In this document: positions 22,578-35,452 of the stretch, piece after piece | How the letters are laid out: each line of letters starts with the position of its first letter | Numbering within the stretch: position 1 is the stretch's first letter | NCBI GenBank assembly: GCA_036186865.1 | Contig: AP025042.1 | Span: forward strand, 35,408,487-35,472,486 | Reading direction: 5' to 3' | DNA: 64,000 nt | From: Eustoma russellianum | Taxonomy: Eukaryota; Streptophyta; Magnoliopsida; Gentianales; Gentianaceae | Position numbers and translations under genes: made by a program | The notes under the pieces: generated by a model | Seen by the model: the letters and a program-made list of their open reading frames with translations, nothing else | Told to the model about the DNA's origin: nothing | Databases searched by the model: none

Positions 22578-23460
22578 TTGAACTTGGATGAATCCTAAAC
22601 CTTGTTGGCTCAACTTTGGCCGTGTGCCTTGAGGAGAAGAGAGGGAAAGTTTCTTGTGAATTCTTGAGGGTTGAGAGTTAGGGTTTCTTGGAGAAAGTTT
22701 TCTTCACTTAGGCTAAGGGTTAGCCATTGGAAGCAAGAGAGAATAAGGGGGTAACCTTAGCATGGTTAAGTTAATTAACCCAAGTTACTTTTAGCTAATC
22801 AAGGTTACTTTAATGCTAACTTGGGTTACTTTTATCCAACTAGAGGTACTTTAAGGGTTAACTTGAGTTACTTTAACCTTGTAGTTAATATAAAGTAACC
22901 ATGGTAAGATTTGAAAGGCTTCTTGGGTTATCCATAGGGGACATCTGGCGGTTTAAGCATTAAGTGGCAATTACCATGCTTAATTGTCTTTCCAAGTGGG
23001 TTATATGAAAAGCTATCTAGGTAGTTGTTCTTTTTACTAATTATTTCCCCCTTTTTATTGATTTAAAAATAAAATTAGGGAAATGTTGAGTCTTCTTGGA
23101 CTTATAGGGCCGAAAGTTTAGGGAGGGTTGGAGAAAAATTGCCCAATACTTAAAATTGTTTAATTGCTATTTGGGCTTATTAAAAGATGGCCCTTAAGAT
23201 TAACCTTCTTGAAATTTTGAGAAATCTTCTAAGGCCCTCTCTATGCCTTGTGGCCGAATTTCCTTGGCCCTTTGGGGTGAATTGGCCACTTCATATAGTG
23301 CATAATTCATGCTTGAATTATTACACAATATTTTTCCTTAACATAAATCTAACTAGAGAAGTAATCATAAAACTAAATAAATTATACTTGAAGATGCAAC
23401 TTTTCATAAATTCACTTAGACCAGTCTCAAGTACAATATGATTCCTCGTTGTGTACAACA
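22578..23460 (-). repeat. Tek-1 third LTR, truncated
   Basis: Matches the middle LTR from about 9655 onward and ends at the proper terminus GTGTACAACA. About 3.1 kb of this LTR and most of the second internal region are missing. Next base is Sire-2 LTR sequence, so this is the outer edge of the Tek-1 array. Confidence 0.88.
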
Positions 23461-25538
23461 ACCGAAACTTCGATAACGTGTCACGTACTTGCCATATATA
23501 GATGGCCAGCCCCTACACTTAAAAAATAGCCACAAATTTCGTGGCTTACATAGTACACTCAGCCATAAAATCATTCCATATTGGCACACACAAATCACCT
23601 CCAATTAAGGCCAAATTGTGGAGATTCCAAATTCACATTTTAAGCACATGTGAGCGCCAACTTTACTCAGCCATTAGAGCTGAATATTCAAGTTATTTTA
23701 TGTATATTATGTGTAACATAATATATATAACATGTGCAAAAAGTTAGAATTTAATCGGAGGAAACTCTTGTAATCGACAAAAGTCGAAAATTCGGTTTTC
23801 TACGAACACGACACATGGAACATTTTTGGCATGACATGTGACATGTATTTAGACATTATTTACATATTCAAGACATATTAAAGTGTTCTAGAATATTCAA
23901 ATTAGCGCTGATTGGAATTTACCATATATGTGTAAATATTGTGCATTATTTTGACAAAGTTTACCAAAAGAAAATTCAGCACATGTGTAGGAATTTCACA
24001 CACTATTTTCAGCGTTGTTGGAGCCTAGATGGAGCTTATTTGGAACTTTAATTGGTGGAAAATAAGACACACATGATGGGTGACTTTGAAGAGGGAAATA
24101 CATAAGGAAAGATTTCAAAAATGCAACACATGCTGAAAATTTTCAGCACATGTGAATAGTGGCTGAATTTACTATTCCTTTGTCCTTAATTTGCATCCCA
24201 AAATTGAAGGGATTGAATGGTGACTATTTGGTAGTGTTTTGAATTCTTTTCAGCACATGTTTTTCAAGTTAATCTCATATTTTTACAGCATGCTAAATGG
24301 TGACAAGGTTGGACCAATCATGAAGTACCAAGTAAGCAAAGCCAAGTCATCCATCCAATCATGTTGTGCCAAGTGGGCAAGATGGTATCATATCTACACA
24401 AGGCATTCTTCCAAAGACTTATAAGAGAATTTCCAAGGTGAAGAGATGCCCTAAGGGGGCGCCACTCTTGAATTAAAAAGAAGAGAAGAGAGCAAACCAA
24501 GACAAGACAATTCTCATATTCTCTTAAGTGTAAGAAGTGTCTTCCACTTTCTTCTTCTACCTTTCTTTCTTCTTCTCTCTCAAGCCTATTGTTCTTATAT
24601 TCAAATATATTGAATAGGCTTTTTATAGACCACCATACACGCTCATTGTTGTAAAAGGTTGATCAAGGTGTGATCAATCCTTCATTCGTTCGGTGGTGGT
24701 GTTCGTGAAAGGTGTGATTCCTTGTCATGTTTGTGTAAAGGGTTAGAGTTGGTGTGTAACTCCAGCAACCCTTGTGGTAAGGTGTTATTTTGTGATTAGT
24801 GATAACCGAGGAAGGTGTCCTCGAAGACTGGATTAGGTTGTGTTAACCGAACCAGTATAAAATTCTCGGTGTTATTAATTTCAGCACTTTACTTTCAGTT
24901 TTCAGCACTTTGCATCATTTTCATTGCATTAGTAAAAATATCAAACGAATTTCAAAAATCACAAAACTTTCCAGAAACATAGTCACATGTTTTAAGTTTC
25001 ATTTGACGCAAGTTTCAACCTATTTGGATAAGTATAAGTCATTCAAACGTTAATAGTTCTGAGACTAGTGCAATCTGATTTTCAGACTTGCAAAGGTTGA
25101 GAACTTGAACGTATTTGACATAATTCCCAAAGGAGTTTTTCAAAACTGTTTCAATCCAATTAAATAAATATAGTAAAGGGTTGGTCATTAAATTTGCAGA
25201 TCATTTGGAGTTACGGATTAATCGGAATAAATTTTTTAAATCATACTACTGTTTCTTGCAGATTTGTGCAATCTGACCACAAACGATTTTTCAAGGGGTT
25301 AGAGGTTAAGTTTTCATATGCAATTTTTAGGAGATACTCAGAACATCTGAGATTACAATATCTCCAAAGTTCAGAATTTTTGAAGGCATGTAACCTATTT
25401 CTTCAAGCGTTTCAAAACAGGACCTGAAAATAAAAACTGTTTTCAGAAGTTGGATTTTATGATCAAAACATTTTAAAAACCAAATTTTCCGCACCCACTA
25501 TTCAACCCCCCTTCTAGTTGTGCCTTGCAGGTCCTACA
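23461..25538 (+). repeat. Sire-2 5' LTR (5'-truncated in window)
   Basis: Matches the 3' LTR from about 27376 onward and ends GTCCTACA. Has one exact 18-bp palindrome TGCTGAAAATTTTCAGCA at 24131-24148. The following PBS (about 25541-25551) reads TTGTTATCAGAG, with changes from the iMet complement. Confidence 0.85.
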
Positions 25539-25593
25539 ATTGTTATCAGAGAGTAGGCACACTCACGACAAGGAGATCCAACGATCTTAGTGA

Positions 25594-26494
25594 GATGGCA
25601 ACTACTAGACACAAAACCGAGCAAGAAGGTATGTCGAGCCAAAGGCCTCCACTTCTTGATAGTGAGGTACATTCCGATTCTGATTCCGATTGTGAACCAT
25701 CATATCATGATTTGTATGTTCAATATCTTAAATTCCATAAGTTTGCTAAGACTCTTGCAAAAGAAAAGAAAAGCTTAATTGATGACAAGAAATTGTTAGA
25801 ATCTTCTAACGCAAATCTTGTATCTCAAATAAACGATTCAAAAGAAGAGTCGTCTTGCATCATAAACTCATTAGGGTCTGAAATTTTATGATTGACATCC
25901 GAGAACACTGAATTGAAAGCCGAGATTTCAAATTTGAAATCAAGAAACGAAGATCTAGAAAAGACAATAAAACAATTCGATAGAGGTACTTGCATGTTAG
26001 ATCGTCTCATTTCTTCGTAAAAACATGAAACTGACAAAACCGGATTAGGGTATATTGAAAATAATCAGGTACAAAACAAATCTACAAATTTTGTTTCATC
26101 TTCATCTAAGCGACATGTACTTTGAAAGATCGTAAAGCCTAAGAATGTGACAATATAATCTAGCGAGCCCCACGTTGCATTTCATCACACTACTTCTTTT
26201 TCATCAACTGGAAAGCATAATTGTGTGCCATATAGATATAAAAGAAAGTCATTGATGCATATGAGAAATCCACATCATAAAAATGCATCTAGATCACGCC
26301 CCGTGCATGCAAACCGAAATGCTCATCAAAAACAAAGATCATACTATGTGCATGATGGCATTCTCGACCAAAGGCCAAATGGATTTGCAACAAAGGCGTA
26401 TTATATTGCATCTTCATCTCCTTTCTCACCTTTTGGAAGACCTAGAAAGGTCTCCCTAATTTGGGCACCAATAGGGACATTTGCAAAGGGTTGA
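25594..26494 (+). pseudogene. gag: Sire-2 shortened gag
   Basis: Begins MATTRHKTEQEGMSSQRPP like Sire-1 Gag, then jumps after about 23 codons into the acidic DSDSDCEP region. This removes the capsid core and zinc knuckle, roughly 1.1 kb relative to Sire-1. The charged, coiled-coil-like segment follows (LAKEKKSLIDDKKLLESS), stopped at 25889-25891; more stops occur to about 26160. The last frame, 26225-26494, ends with the Gag C-terminus (SPFSPFGRPRKVSLIW). Immediately after it come PPT repeats. Without capsid core or pol it can be only a substrate or a short coiled-coil peptide source. Confidence 0.85.
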
Positions 26495-26594
26495 GTAAAT
26501 AACCCTTAAGACCGCGTTATTGTTCAATACACTTGAAATGCATGATTTTTTTTATTTCTATTTTTTTCTTACGCGCACTTTTGATTTTATTTCC

Positions 26595-26769
26595 AAAATA
26601 AAGGGGGAGAGAGTGCATGATTTAAGGGGTCGCGAGAGTAATTGATTGCACAAATCAAGGGGGAGAGAATTCAAAATTCATAATTTGAATTTGTGCACGA
26701 TTGGATGGGGAACAACTAAATTTAAATCATGAACTTAGGTTATTTTGTAAATCATCAAAAGGGGGAGAT
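26595..26769 (+). other. Sire-2 multiple polypurine tracts
   Basis: Three or more AAGGGGGAGA-type tracts; the last, AAAAGGGGGAGAT (26757-26769), abuts the 3' LTR. Confidence 0.8.
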
Positions 26770-27125
26770 TGTTGAGAAAAAGGGGTTTGAGTGATTCAAA
26801 AAATGCATGATTTAAATAACGCGTGTTTAAGAAATGCATGACACATTGTTGCAACAAACTTGCCTTATATACTTTATATGTAATGTTGTCGTACTAACAA
26901 GCCATGAAGCTTTAAAGCTTACATCAAATGGCAAACATTTGTTGTGTTTGAACTATTTTCAGGTGCCATTATTAATGAACTAAACTAGTTCATTAAGTTA
27001 AGTACTTAGTTAAATGAACTAAGTAGTTCATTAAATGGAGAAATATTTGGAGAAGGCACAAAGGCAACAAACATGGAAATGGAAAGTCTCCTTCTACCCT
27101 CAAGCCACACATTTTTATATATATA

Positions 27126-27169
<44 letters not shown>

Positions 27170-29454
27170 GATTTTTTATAGAGCACTATACACATATATT
27201 CCAAGTACTACCGACACGTTATATATTACAAACGTACGTCAACGTCACACCACTATATTTACCTCATACTTATGAGTATATTCAGGTCTTATATCATATG
27301 ATATAAGCCATGGTGATGACAAAATTATTATGACACGTTACAAGATTCTAAACCAAAAATTGTCGTATCGGTGACTACCGAAACTTCGCTAACATGTCAC
27401 GTAATTGCCATATATAGATGGCCAGCCCCTACACTTCAAAAATGACCACAAATTTCGTGGCTTACATGGTACACTCAGCCATAAAATCATTCCATGTTGG
27501 CACACACAAATTACCCCCAATTAAGGCCAAATTGTGGAGATTCCAAATTCACATTTTAAGCACATGTGAGCGCCAACTTACTCAGCCATTAGAGCTGAAT
27601 ATTCAAGTTATTTTATGTATATTATGTGTAACATAATATATATAACATGTGCAAAAAGTTTGAATTTAATCGGAAAAAAATCGCGTAATCGATAAAAATC
27701 GAAAATTTGGTTTTCTACGAACGCGACACATGGAACATTTTGGCATGACATGTAACATGTATCTAGACACTATTTACATATTCAAGACATATTAAAGTGT
27801 TCTAGAATATTCAAATTAGTGCTGATTGGAATTTACCATATATGTGTAAATATTGTGCATTATTTGACAAAGTTTACCAAAAGAAAATTCAGCACATGTG
27901 CAGGAATTTCACACACCATTTTTAGCTTTTTTGGAGCATAGATTGAGCTTATTTGGAACTTTAATTGGTGAAAAATAAGCCACACATGATGGGTGACTTT
28001 GAAGAGGGAAATACACAAGGAAAGATTTCAAAAATGCAACACATGCTCAAAATTTTCATCACATGTGAATAGTGGCTGAATTTACTATTCCTTTGTCCTT
28101 AATTTGCAACCCAAAATTGAAGGGATTGAATGGTGATTATTTGGTAGTGTTTTGAATTTTTTTAGCACATGTTTTTCAAGTTAATCTCATATTTGTACAG
28201 CACATAAATGGTGACAAGGTTGGACCAATCATGAAGTACTAAGTAAGCAAAGCCAAGTAATTCATCCAATCATGTTGTGCCAAGTGAGCAAGATGGTATC
28301 ATATCTACACAAGGCATTCTTACAAAGACTTATAAGAGAATTTCCAAGGTGAAGAGATGCCCTAAGGGGGTGCCACTCTTGAATTAAAAAGAAGAGAAGA
28401 GAACAAACCAAGACAAGACAATTCTCATATTCTCTTAAGTGTAAGAAGTGTCTTCCACTTTCTTCTTCTACCTTTCTTTCTTCTTCTCTCTCAAGCCTAT
28501 TGTTCTTATATTCAAATACATTGAATAGGCTTTTTATAGACCACCATACACGCTCATTGTTGTAAAAGGTTGATCAAGGTGTGATCAATCATTCATTCGT
28601 TCGGTGGTGGTGTTCGTGAAAGGTGTGATTCCTTATAACGTTTGTGTAAAGGGTTAGAGTTGGTGTGTAACTCCAGCAACCCTTGTGGTAAGGTGTTATT
28701 TTGTGATTAGTGATAACCGAGGAAGGTGTCCTCGAAGACTGGATTAGGTTGTGTTAACCGAACCAATATAACATTCTCGGTGTTATTAATTTCAGCACTT
28801 TACTTTTAGTTTTCAACACTTTGCATCATTTTCATTGCATTAGTAAAAATATCAAACAAATTTCAAAAATCACAAAACTTTCTAAAAACATAGTCACATG
28901 TATTAAGTTTCATTTGACGCAAGTTTCAATCTATTTGGATAAGTATAAGTCATTCAAACGTTAATAGTTCTGAGACTAGTGCAATCTGATTTTCAGACTT
29001 GCAAAGGTTGAGAACTTGAACGTATTTGACATAATTCCCAAAGGAATTTTTCAAAACTGTTTCAATCCAATTAAATAAATATAGTAAAGTGTTTGTCATT
29101 AAATTTGCAGATCATTTGGAGTTACGGATTAATCGGAATAAAGTTTTTAAATCATACTACTGTTTCTGGCAGATTTGCGCAATCTGACCACAAATGATTT
29201 TTCAAGGGGTTAGAGGTTAAGTTTTCATATGAAATTTTTAGGAGATACTCAGAACATCTGAGATTACAATCTCTCCAAATTTCAGAATTTTTGAAGACTA
29301 GTAACCTAGTTTTTCAAGCATTGCAAAACAGGGCCTGAAAACAGAAACTTTTCAGAAGTTGGGTTTTTGGATAAGAACATTTTAAAAATCAAATTTTCTG
29401 CACCCACTATTCAACCCTCCTCCCCTGTTCTAGTGTTGCCTTGCAAGTCCTATA
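26770..29454 (+). repeat. Sire-2 3' LTR
   Basis: TGTTGAGAAAAAGG...GTCCTATA, 2685 bp; terminal CA mutated to TA. Contains a TA microsatellite. No gene seen. Confidence 0.88.
27115..27172. repeat. TA microsatellite
   Basis: About 57 bp of nearly pure TA dinucleotides in the Sire-2 3' LTR, matching the shorter TA tract at the equivalent place in the Sire-1 LTRs. Confidence 0.95.
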
Positions 29455-30785
29455 ATTTCTTTGCATATTGCTATTTTGTATGTTTAGTACAAGCGCAAAA
29501 AATTTATACGTGGATAACTACGATAACAAATATGCATCAAAGTAACGAAATTTTTCGAGGCGTAATATTCATGTTTAGATAACAATGCACAATACAGAAC
29601 CTTAAATAGGCTAGATATGTACAGTACAAGTAAAATAAAAATACAAGTGAAGTACAAATGACGTATATTGGGATAAACCAATTGACTGAACTAGTACAAC
29701 AATCAAGTAATATAATTGATTATTATCGTAAGATGAGAGAAGGATTCATGTTTGAGCATTGAATATGAGAGAGAGAAAGAAAGATACAATAATATGAATG
29801 CTTCTTATGGTAAGATGAGAGAAGCGTTCATGTTTGAATATTGAATGTAAGCGAAGGATAAAGGTACTATAATATTGCATTCCCATGATTCCATCATACA
29901 TTCTTCCAATATAGATTGTTCTTACTATACATAAGAGCAATATACATTCTTTCAATATAGATTGTTCTTTTTATGTATTCTTCGAATATGGATTGTTCTT
30001 TTTGTGCATAAGAACAAACAAAATAAAGAATCAATGCCAGCTAAGAACCAAGAGAATAAACGAATCAACAAAAACGGATTCATTTGTAGCTTTTTACCCC
30101 CTCCACCGAGAACAACCACATTCGCTGTTTCAATTTTAATTGCCTAAATGACCTTCAGATAAGAATTTTTTTTTATTTGCTTTAACTTTCAAATCAAAAA
30201 CGATGTATATAATAAGATATCTATATATACACTCATAATATATCACAAAGAAAGTAGATCATTCATTTTAAAGAAAAACTTTATGCAGATGAACTTCCTC
30301 CTGAGTTTTCAACTTTTGGTTGTCGTGGTTGATAAATCCCGTGTCAGGCCTTGTCAAGGGTATTATTGGCGGCAGCTCACGGGGTGTATCTGCCCTTGGA
30401 GGTTTTTTCGGTGGAATCAGGTTTCAGCCTTCCCCTCCACAAAGCAGAAAAAAAAATTGCATATCTCAACTATGTATCTCAATTGGTACTCGGATAATAA
30501 ATTATATATAAGTTTGTTGGTATTTCAATTGATACTCGGATAATAAATTGTATATAAGTTTGTCAGTTCGAATCTTGTCAGGCACAATGTGAATGTTTAG
30601 ATCATGTCGTCAACTCCTGGTTTAGGGTTAGACATCTTCCAGACACTAAATATTGTGCCTCTAAACTAGATAGTTGCTACCTGATTTACATCATGTACCA
30701 AATTCAGTTAGAGTCGGAGAAAAATGCACTTTGCACTCAATTTTCGATGCCATTTACTTAAGAAAATGAGAAGGAAAAAAAGTGT
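29455..30785. other. No gene recognised; AT-rich with short duplications
   Basis: Between Sire-2 and a foldback element. Direct duplications: TAAGATGAGAGAAG at about 29729 and 29812; three copies of ATATGGATTGTTCTT-like words at 29897-30003; and a 55-bp tandem pair containing ACTCGGATAATAAATT at about 30480-30570. A 63-codon frame at 30320-30511 has a glycine-rich start (GLVKGIIGGSSRGVS) but no recognisable domain. Confidence 0.6.
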
Positions 30786-31289
30786 CCAAGAACTAAAAAA
30801 ACGATTTTGACACGTTTTTATAGTAGATAATAATTAAAAAAGACACGATTTTAGAAATTTGAGAAGATTTATGAGAGAACTCATAATAGAAAAGCCATGA
30901 TCAGATATCCAAAAATCTTTTTTGGTCATAAAATTTATAAAAGTATGATCTCTACATAATCTCATTTTAAGAAATACAAACAATAGAAATAATATTTTAT
31001 ATTATTTTATTTTTTGATTCCGGATCTATACATTTTAAATTAACGGTACTATAATAATAAAATATTATTTCTTCTGTTGATATTTATTAAAAAGTTAAAT
31101 TAGGTAGATATTTGATTTCTATAAATTTTATGACCAAAAGATTTTTTTGGACAGCTCCTCAAATCTGGATTTTCTATGATTATTAATGAGTTGTATCCTA
31201 AATTTTCTCAGATTTCTAAAACCATGCTATCATTTTAGTTACATGTGACTATAAAAACATGTGACAAAAGCGTTGTTTTTAGTTCCTGG
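30786..31289. mobile_element. Foldback / long-inverted-repeat MITE-like element
   Basis: The left arm from 30786 (CCAAGAACTAAAA) and the reverse complement of the right end (CCAGGAACTAAAA, ending 31289) match over at least 160 bp, including TTTTGGTCATAAAATTTATA at 30915-30945 and its inverse near 31120-31150. The inner part (AATAATATTTTAT and its inverse) continues the symmetry, so the whole 504 bp can fold on itself. No coding content. No clear TSD was found, so the class is uncertain. Confidence 0.7.
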
Positions 31290-31291
31290 TA

Positions 31292-31585
31292 CGCCTGTAA
31301 ATAAACCGAGCGGTTCGGTATGTTTGGCTTGAGCTTGGCTCGAACTCGGCTTGGCTAAAAGGTTAATGAACCGAGCTTGAACCATTTGTTTTGTTCGAAC
31401 TCGGTAAGTGACACTGTTCGTTTAAGGTGTTCGGCTCGTTAATATTGTTCGTGGGTTAAACGAACCAAGCTTGGACAATTAAATATGTTTGTTTAAATCA
31501 ACAAACAAGCTCGATTCACTTGCTAAGTTAAATGAACCAAACTTAAACAACGTGATGCTCAGCTCGTTCGGTTCGTTTACCGCCA
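31292..31585. repeat. GAACCGAGC-rich dispersed-repeat-like element
   Basis: Many GAACCGAGC / GCTCGGTTC-like words in both orientations. The ends form an imperfect inverted pair: GCCTGTAAATAAACCGA on the left and the inverse of GGTTCGTTTACCGCC on the right. Possibly a small non-autonomous DNA transposon. Confidence 0.5.
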
Positions 31586-31714
31586 TAGTTCCCGGGCACT
31601 TGTGATGTTTTTGGTTGATTTACTTATGGTAAATGGTCTCGAAAATTGGGTGTGGAAAAGAAAAAAATGTTGCAAATCGTATGAATCGGAAAAAAATAGA
31701 ATACTAGTGAGTGT

Positions 31715-31987
31715 TGTTATAAACTCAAGCAAGTATAATAAAGAGAAAAGAAAAACAAGAGAAGTTTGTATCTCAAAGGTGTGTCTTTCATATATGATAT
31801 CTGGTCCTATTTATAGGACTCAATGGAGTGAAGATAAACTTGGACAAACCCTTTTGAATATCTACATCTAATCTGATATACAAAAGAGATTCGTAATACT
31901 TTGGATATCCACATCTACTATAACGTCTATCTCTACAATGTATATCAACATCATGTTTATCTTTGATATTCCAGTATATCCATAACA
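31715..31987 (-). repeat. Cop-H 3' LTR
   Basis: 273 bp. On the minus strand preceded by the polypurine tract CCAAGGGGGAG (31988-31998). Left flank AGTGT is the TSD. Confidence 0.92.
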
Positions 31988-32021
31988 CTCCCCCTTGGAT
32001 ATCCAAACTTTATAGAATATG

Positions 32022-32188
32022 CCTCGTTAAAACCTTGCCAAGAAAAACCCAGTGGGATAAAAACTTGGTCGAAGGAAAAAGAGTACATATTCATAATAAT
32101 TGGTAAGTGTGATACACTGCCTCGTTAAAACCTTGCCAAGAAAAACCCTGTGGGACAAAAAAAATTGGACGAAGGAAAAAGAGTACAG
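32022..32188 (-). repeat. Tandem duplication in Cop-H 3' noncoding region
   Basis: Two copies, about 95 bp apart, share GCCTCGTTAAAACCTTGCCA and AGAAAAACCC.GTGGGA plus CGAAGGAAAAAGAGTAC. A second PPT-like AGGGGGAG occurs just after the pol stop (about 32206-32216), suggesting the 3' end including the PPT was duplicated. Confidence 0.8.
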
Positions 32189-32223
32189 TGTGCATGTAGT
32201 AATCACACTCCCCCTGATGTTGG

Positions 32224-35200
32224 CTAGAGATCTTTGAGCCGACGTAATCCAATGTTGTAGATCATCTCTTTAAATGTAGTCGTCGGTAGTGCTTTCGTGA
32301 ATAAGTCAGCAAAATTATGGCTTGATTGTATCTGCTGGATATTGATATCACCATTCTTTTCGAGGTCATAAGTGTACAAGAACTTTGGTGATATATGCTT
32401 CATTCTTCTTGGATGTAGCCATTTTCAACTTGAACAATACATCTTCTATTATCCTCAAACATTGTCGTCGGTGTCTTCAATATGCTGAATCGTCGACCTC
32501 AAGAAAATATATTCACAGCTTGCTTCATGCAATGCCAAAATCTTATAATGATGAAGACATGGTTGTAAATGTCTGTTTCAGTCATCTCCATAATATGACC
32601 GCATCAAAACATATCCATTTTGTGGTATTCCCTTATGCGAGTCAGATAGATAGCCAGCATCAGCATAACCCACTAATTGTGGTGCTACCTTCCTTGAGTA
32701 GTATAAACACATGCATGGTGAAGATAAAAATGTGTTTGACATCATTTCGATGTCTTCGTGTTGGTGTTGAACTATACTTTCTCAATAAATTCACTGAAAA
32801 TTCTATGTATGGTATCGAAAGTCACAAGATACTTTAAACCACCAACAACACCAAGATATGGTACTTCAGGACCTAATAATTCTTCATTATCTTATGGTGA
32901 TCGAAATGAGTCTTTCTTTATATATAACGATCGTACCATGCTATGATTACTCAAGGCTCGATCTGCAGGTCGAGAGAACATTTGATCTCCTCAAAGTTTT
33001 TCATTTCAAACTCTTTCACGATACAACTAGAGGTTTTAGTAAGTTCTTCAGGAGTTCCAACAAGATTTAGATCATCAACATGTACATCCTGCCAGATTGT
33101 TTTAATCCATACAATGATTTCTATAATTTGATTGAGTATAGTTCATTCATCCTTTGATTACATGCTGCACGCAATTTAAATCCTTCGGGGATTTATATCA
33201 TCATCTTATAATTCATAAGTGAGTGGTAACTACATTCATTAACCGCATATCAAAGTTTAAGTGATTGCTAGGCTGACTGAACATTGTAACGTTATGGCAT
33301 CAATTATCGGGAAATATGTTTTATCATAGTCAAGCCTAGTTCTTTGTGAAAAGCTCATTTATATCCAATATGTTTGATCCCTTCAGGGGTTTGACTGCAG
33401 GTCAAATAATTTGGAATGTGACTTTCCCTTCAAGGGTTTTGGTCTGCGGGTCCAAATGCTTTGCGACTTTCCCTTCAAGGGTTTGGATTGCATCTTTATA
33501 TTTTTTGCCAATAATTTCTGTGTCGACACTTTTTAATTAACATTGGATCAGGATCCTGATTAATAATTTCATATGCAATCCCTTAATCAAAACATGATCA
33601 ATAATGATCATTTGTCTATTCCATTTTTCTCTTATAATTCAAAGAGATCTTTTCAAAATTGTGTTCACTTGCTCCTTCGGGAGAACTTGTTTATTGATTT
33701 TTAGACTGATCAGTTCTTATTTCTATAGCGCTTTCAAGTTGTGAACATCTAATCTCTTATTGAGTATTCTCTTCTGGAGTATTATTTGTATCACTCTCTT
33801 TCGAGGGCTTTTATTTTTTACACCAACTGGGCGTCCACGTTTTAGACTTATTTTGGTATACCATTATCATGTCCTTCAGAGACATCAAGTCGAATCGGCG
33901 TGTTCATCGCCAAAACGTGGGATTTTGTTATCATTTTACTTCTTGCTCGCATTGATTTGTTTGTGTGTTAAAGGTGAGATAGTGAATGAACGTTCCATGT
34001 AATTTCACGCCGTTCTTCAGGAACCGACATTTTCTCTCCCCCTAACGGTGGGAAAACTAACTCACCAAATCAATTCTGATGCATGTATAGTTGCATGTCC
34101 CCAAGCTCATGTGGGTAAATTAGTCCTTAAAATCAAACGTCTAGCAATCAGTTGTAAACGTTTAGTAAATGACACTGCTGGGCCATTTTAAGAGTGCACA
34201 CTTGCAACTGAAGCGCAACGCCAATCTCAAGGCATACAATCACCATTGAAAGCTTGGGATATAAAATCACATGGATTATCAATACTTAATAAATTTAATC
34301 GGATAATTATATAATCTGAGCAAGAAGCTTGGCAAAAGCTACTAGTCATTTTCGAAAGCAAACTCACATGGACAAACTACACACACAAAGTCACGAGATA
34401 ATGTAATGTTTTTGTTCATGAAAGAGTTTCTAGAATCTTCTGGTTCTTTAAAGAGTACACATGTTAGTGTTGTACAATTGTACGCATCATTATTCTATCT
34501 GGGTGAGCAAGTCGATTATGTCATAAATGACTTTGATTATCGAACTTCTGGTTCATCACAATATTATATTCGACTGGATGTATAGTAGCATAATACAATC
34601 CATATGAGAAAATTGGGAGTTTTTCTTTAACAAGCTTCTGGCTTGAATTACTGTCTATAAAAATTTCATATTCCCCTCGTTCATGGTTCAATATGAATCA
34701 CATTAAGACGTATATCTTTTAAACTCAATAGTTTCCTTTCGACTTGGTGGAAAATGATGTCATATTAACCAATATATGTGTATCACTCGTTGATAAAATG
34801 GCTGCTCTTCTGGAGCCTTCAATCAATATCATAGTACTCGAATTGGTACTAATATTTACTTTTGCCAATTAGAACTCTTCTGGAGCCCGTTGTGTGTGTC
34901 ATTCCACTGTCAACTGGACATATGCCCATATCATTCATCGTGGATGATATGTTAGTTTCAAAATTAATTTCGAAACATCAATTCTTAAATAGTCAATAGT
35001 GTTTCTTCATGAAACACTATTCATATATTTATCAATGTAATGTTACCAACCTAGGCAAAAATGCACTAGTCGTCTCTTGCTTTTATCCTGCTGGGATGTC
35101 ATGATAAAGATCAAGAGAATTCCTTGGTGGCAAGTACGGACCATTGGTCTTAGGCTCAATATGAATAACAAGTTCGTTTAATCGGTGCACCATTTTTCAT

Positions 35201-35452
35201 AGCCTTGCATTTTCTTGAGGATTTTTCTTGTTTAACCACTTCAGGTGGTATGATATAAAATTTTTTGTAACGTCTATGACCACGACCACGTAGATTATTA
35301 CAATTACTTCCATTCACTTTCAAGGAATAGTGATAATCCGGTCTTTCAATAATCCCTTCGTTAAAATCCTTATACCAGCATTCATGACAAGTTGCACGAC
35401 AGTATGAGAACATGACGCGTTCAGGATGTGCAAACTTTGGCGTATATCTCAA
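32224..35452 (-). pseudogene. Cop-H gag-pol remnant, heavily decayed
   Basis: The C-terminus is clear: minus-strand sequence ending 32224 reads ADLFTKALPTTTF and RRLKDL-stop, the usual copia RNase H tail. From 35452 down to about 35050 decayed Gag is visible (glycine/arginine-rich RGRGH region, then a broken zinc knuckle with WS.TC). In between, frames are short and interrupted, with repeats such as CCCTTCAAGGGTTT (33376-33483). Plus-strand frames here (for example 32385-32837) are antisense shadows. No protein could be made. Confidence 0.75.

Larger units (their letters stand above)
1..23460 (-). mobile_element. Tek-1: Tekay/Del-type Ty3-gypsy retrotransposon as a three-LTR tandem array
   Basis: Order seen on the plus strand: LTR end (1-1441), internal region (1442-6524), a full LTR (6525-10350 plus 21860-22046, split by Sire-1), a short piece of internal region (22047-about 22577), and a truncated LTR ending 23460. 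The middle LTR is followed by PPT and pol end exactly as the left LTR is, and preceded by a PBS, so it serves two units at once. LTR length is about 4.0 kb. The chromodomain-type pol C-terminus and tRNA-iMet PBS fit the Tekay (Del) chromovirus lineage. The array ends in the 5' LTR of Sire-2, whose LTR sequence resumes at 23461. The left boundary is outside the window. Confidence 0.85.
23461..29454 (+). mobile_element. Sire-2: gag-only Sirevirus-like element, host of the Tek-1 array
   Basis: 5' LTR missing its first part (outside the window, beyond Tek-1), a 1.2-kb internal region and a complete 2.69-kb 3' LTR. Its LTRs are related to those of Sire-1 (for example ACCGAAACTTCG, TGGCCAGCCC) but belong to another subfamily. 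The internal region holds only shortened gag and PPTs; pol is absent. This is a deletion derivative dependent on other copies. Confidence 0.88.

Noticed and set aside
30320..30511. Glycine-rich small protein
   Set aside because: 63 codons, no homologue recognised, no promoter or splice context, and an overlapping frame of similar length.
32385..32837. 150-codon plus-strand frame
   Set aside because: It is antisense to the decayed Cop-H RNase H/RT, whose tail is recognisable on the minus strand.
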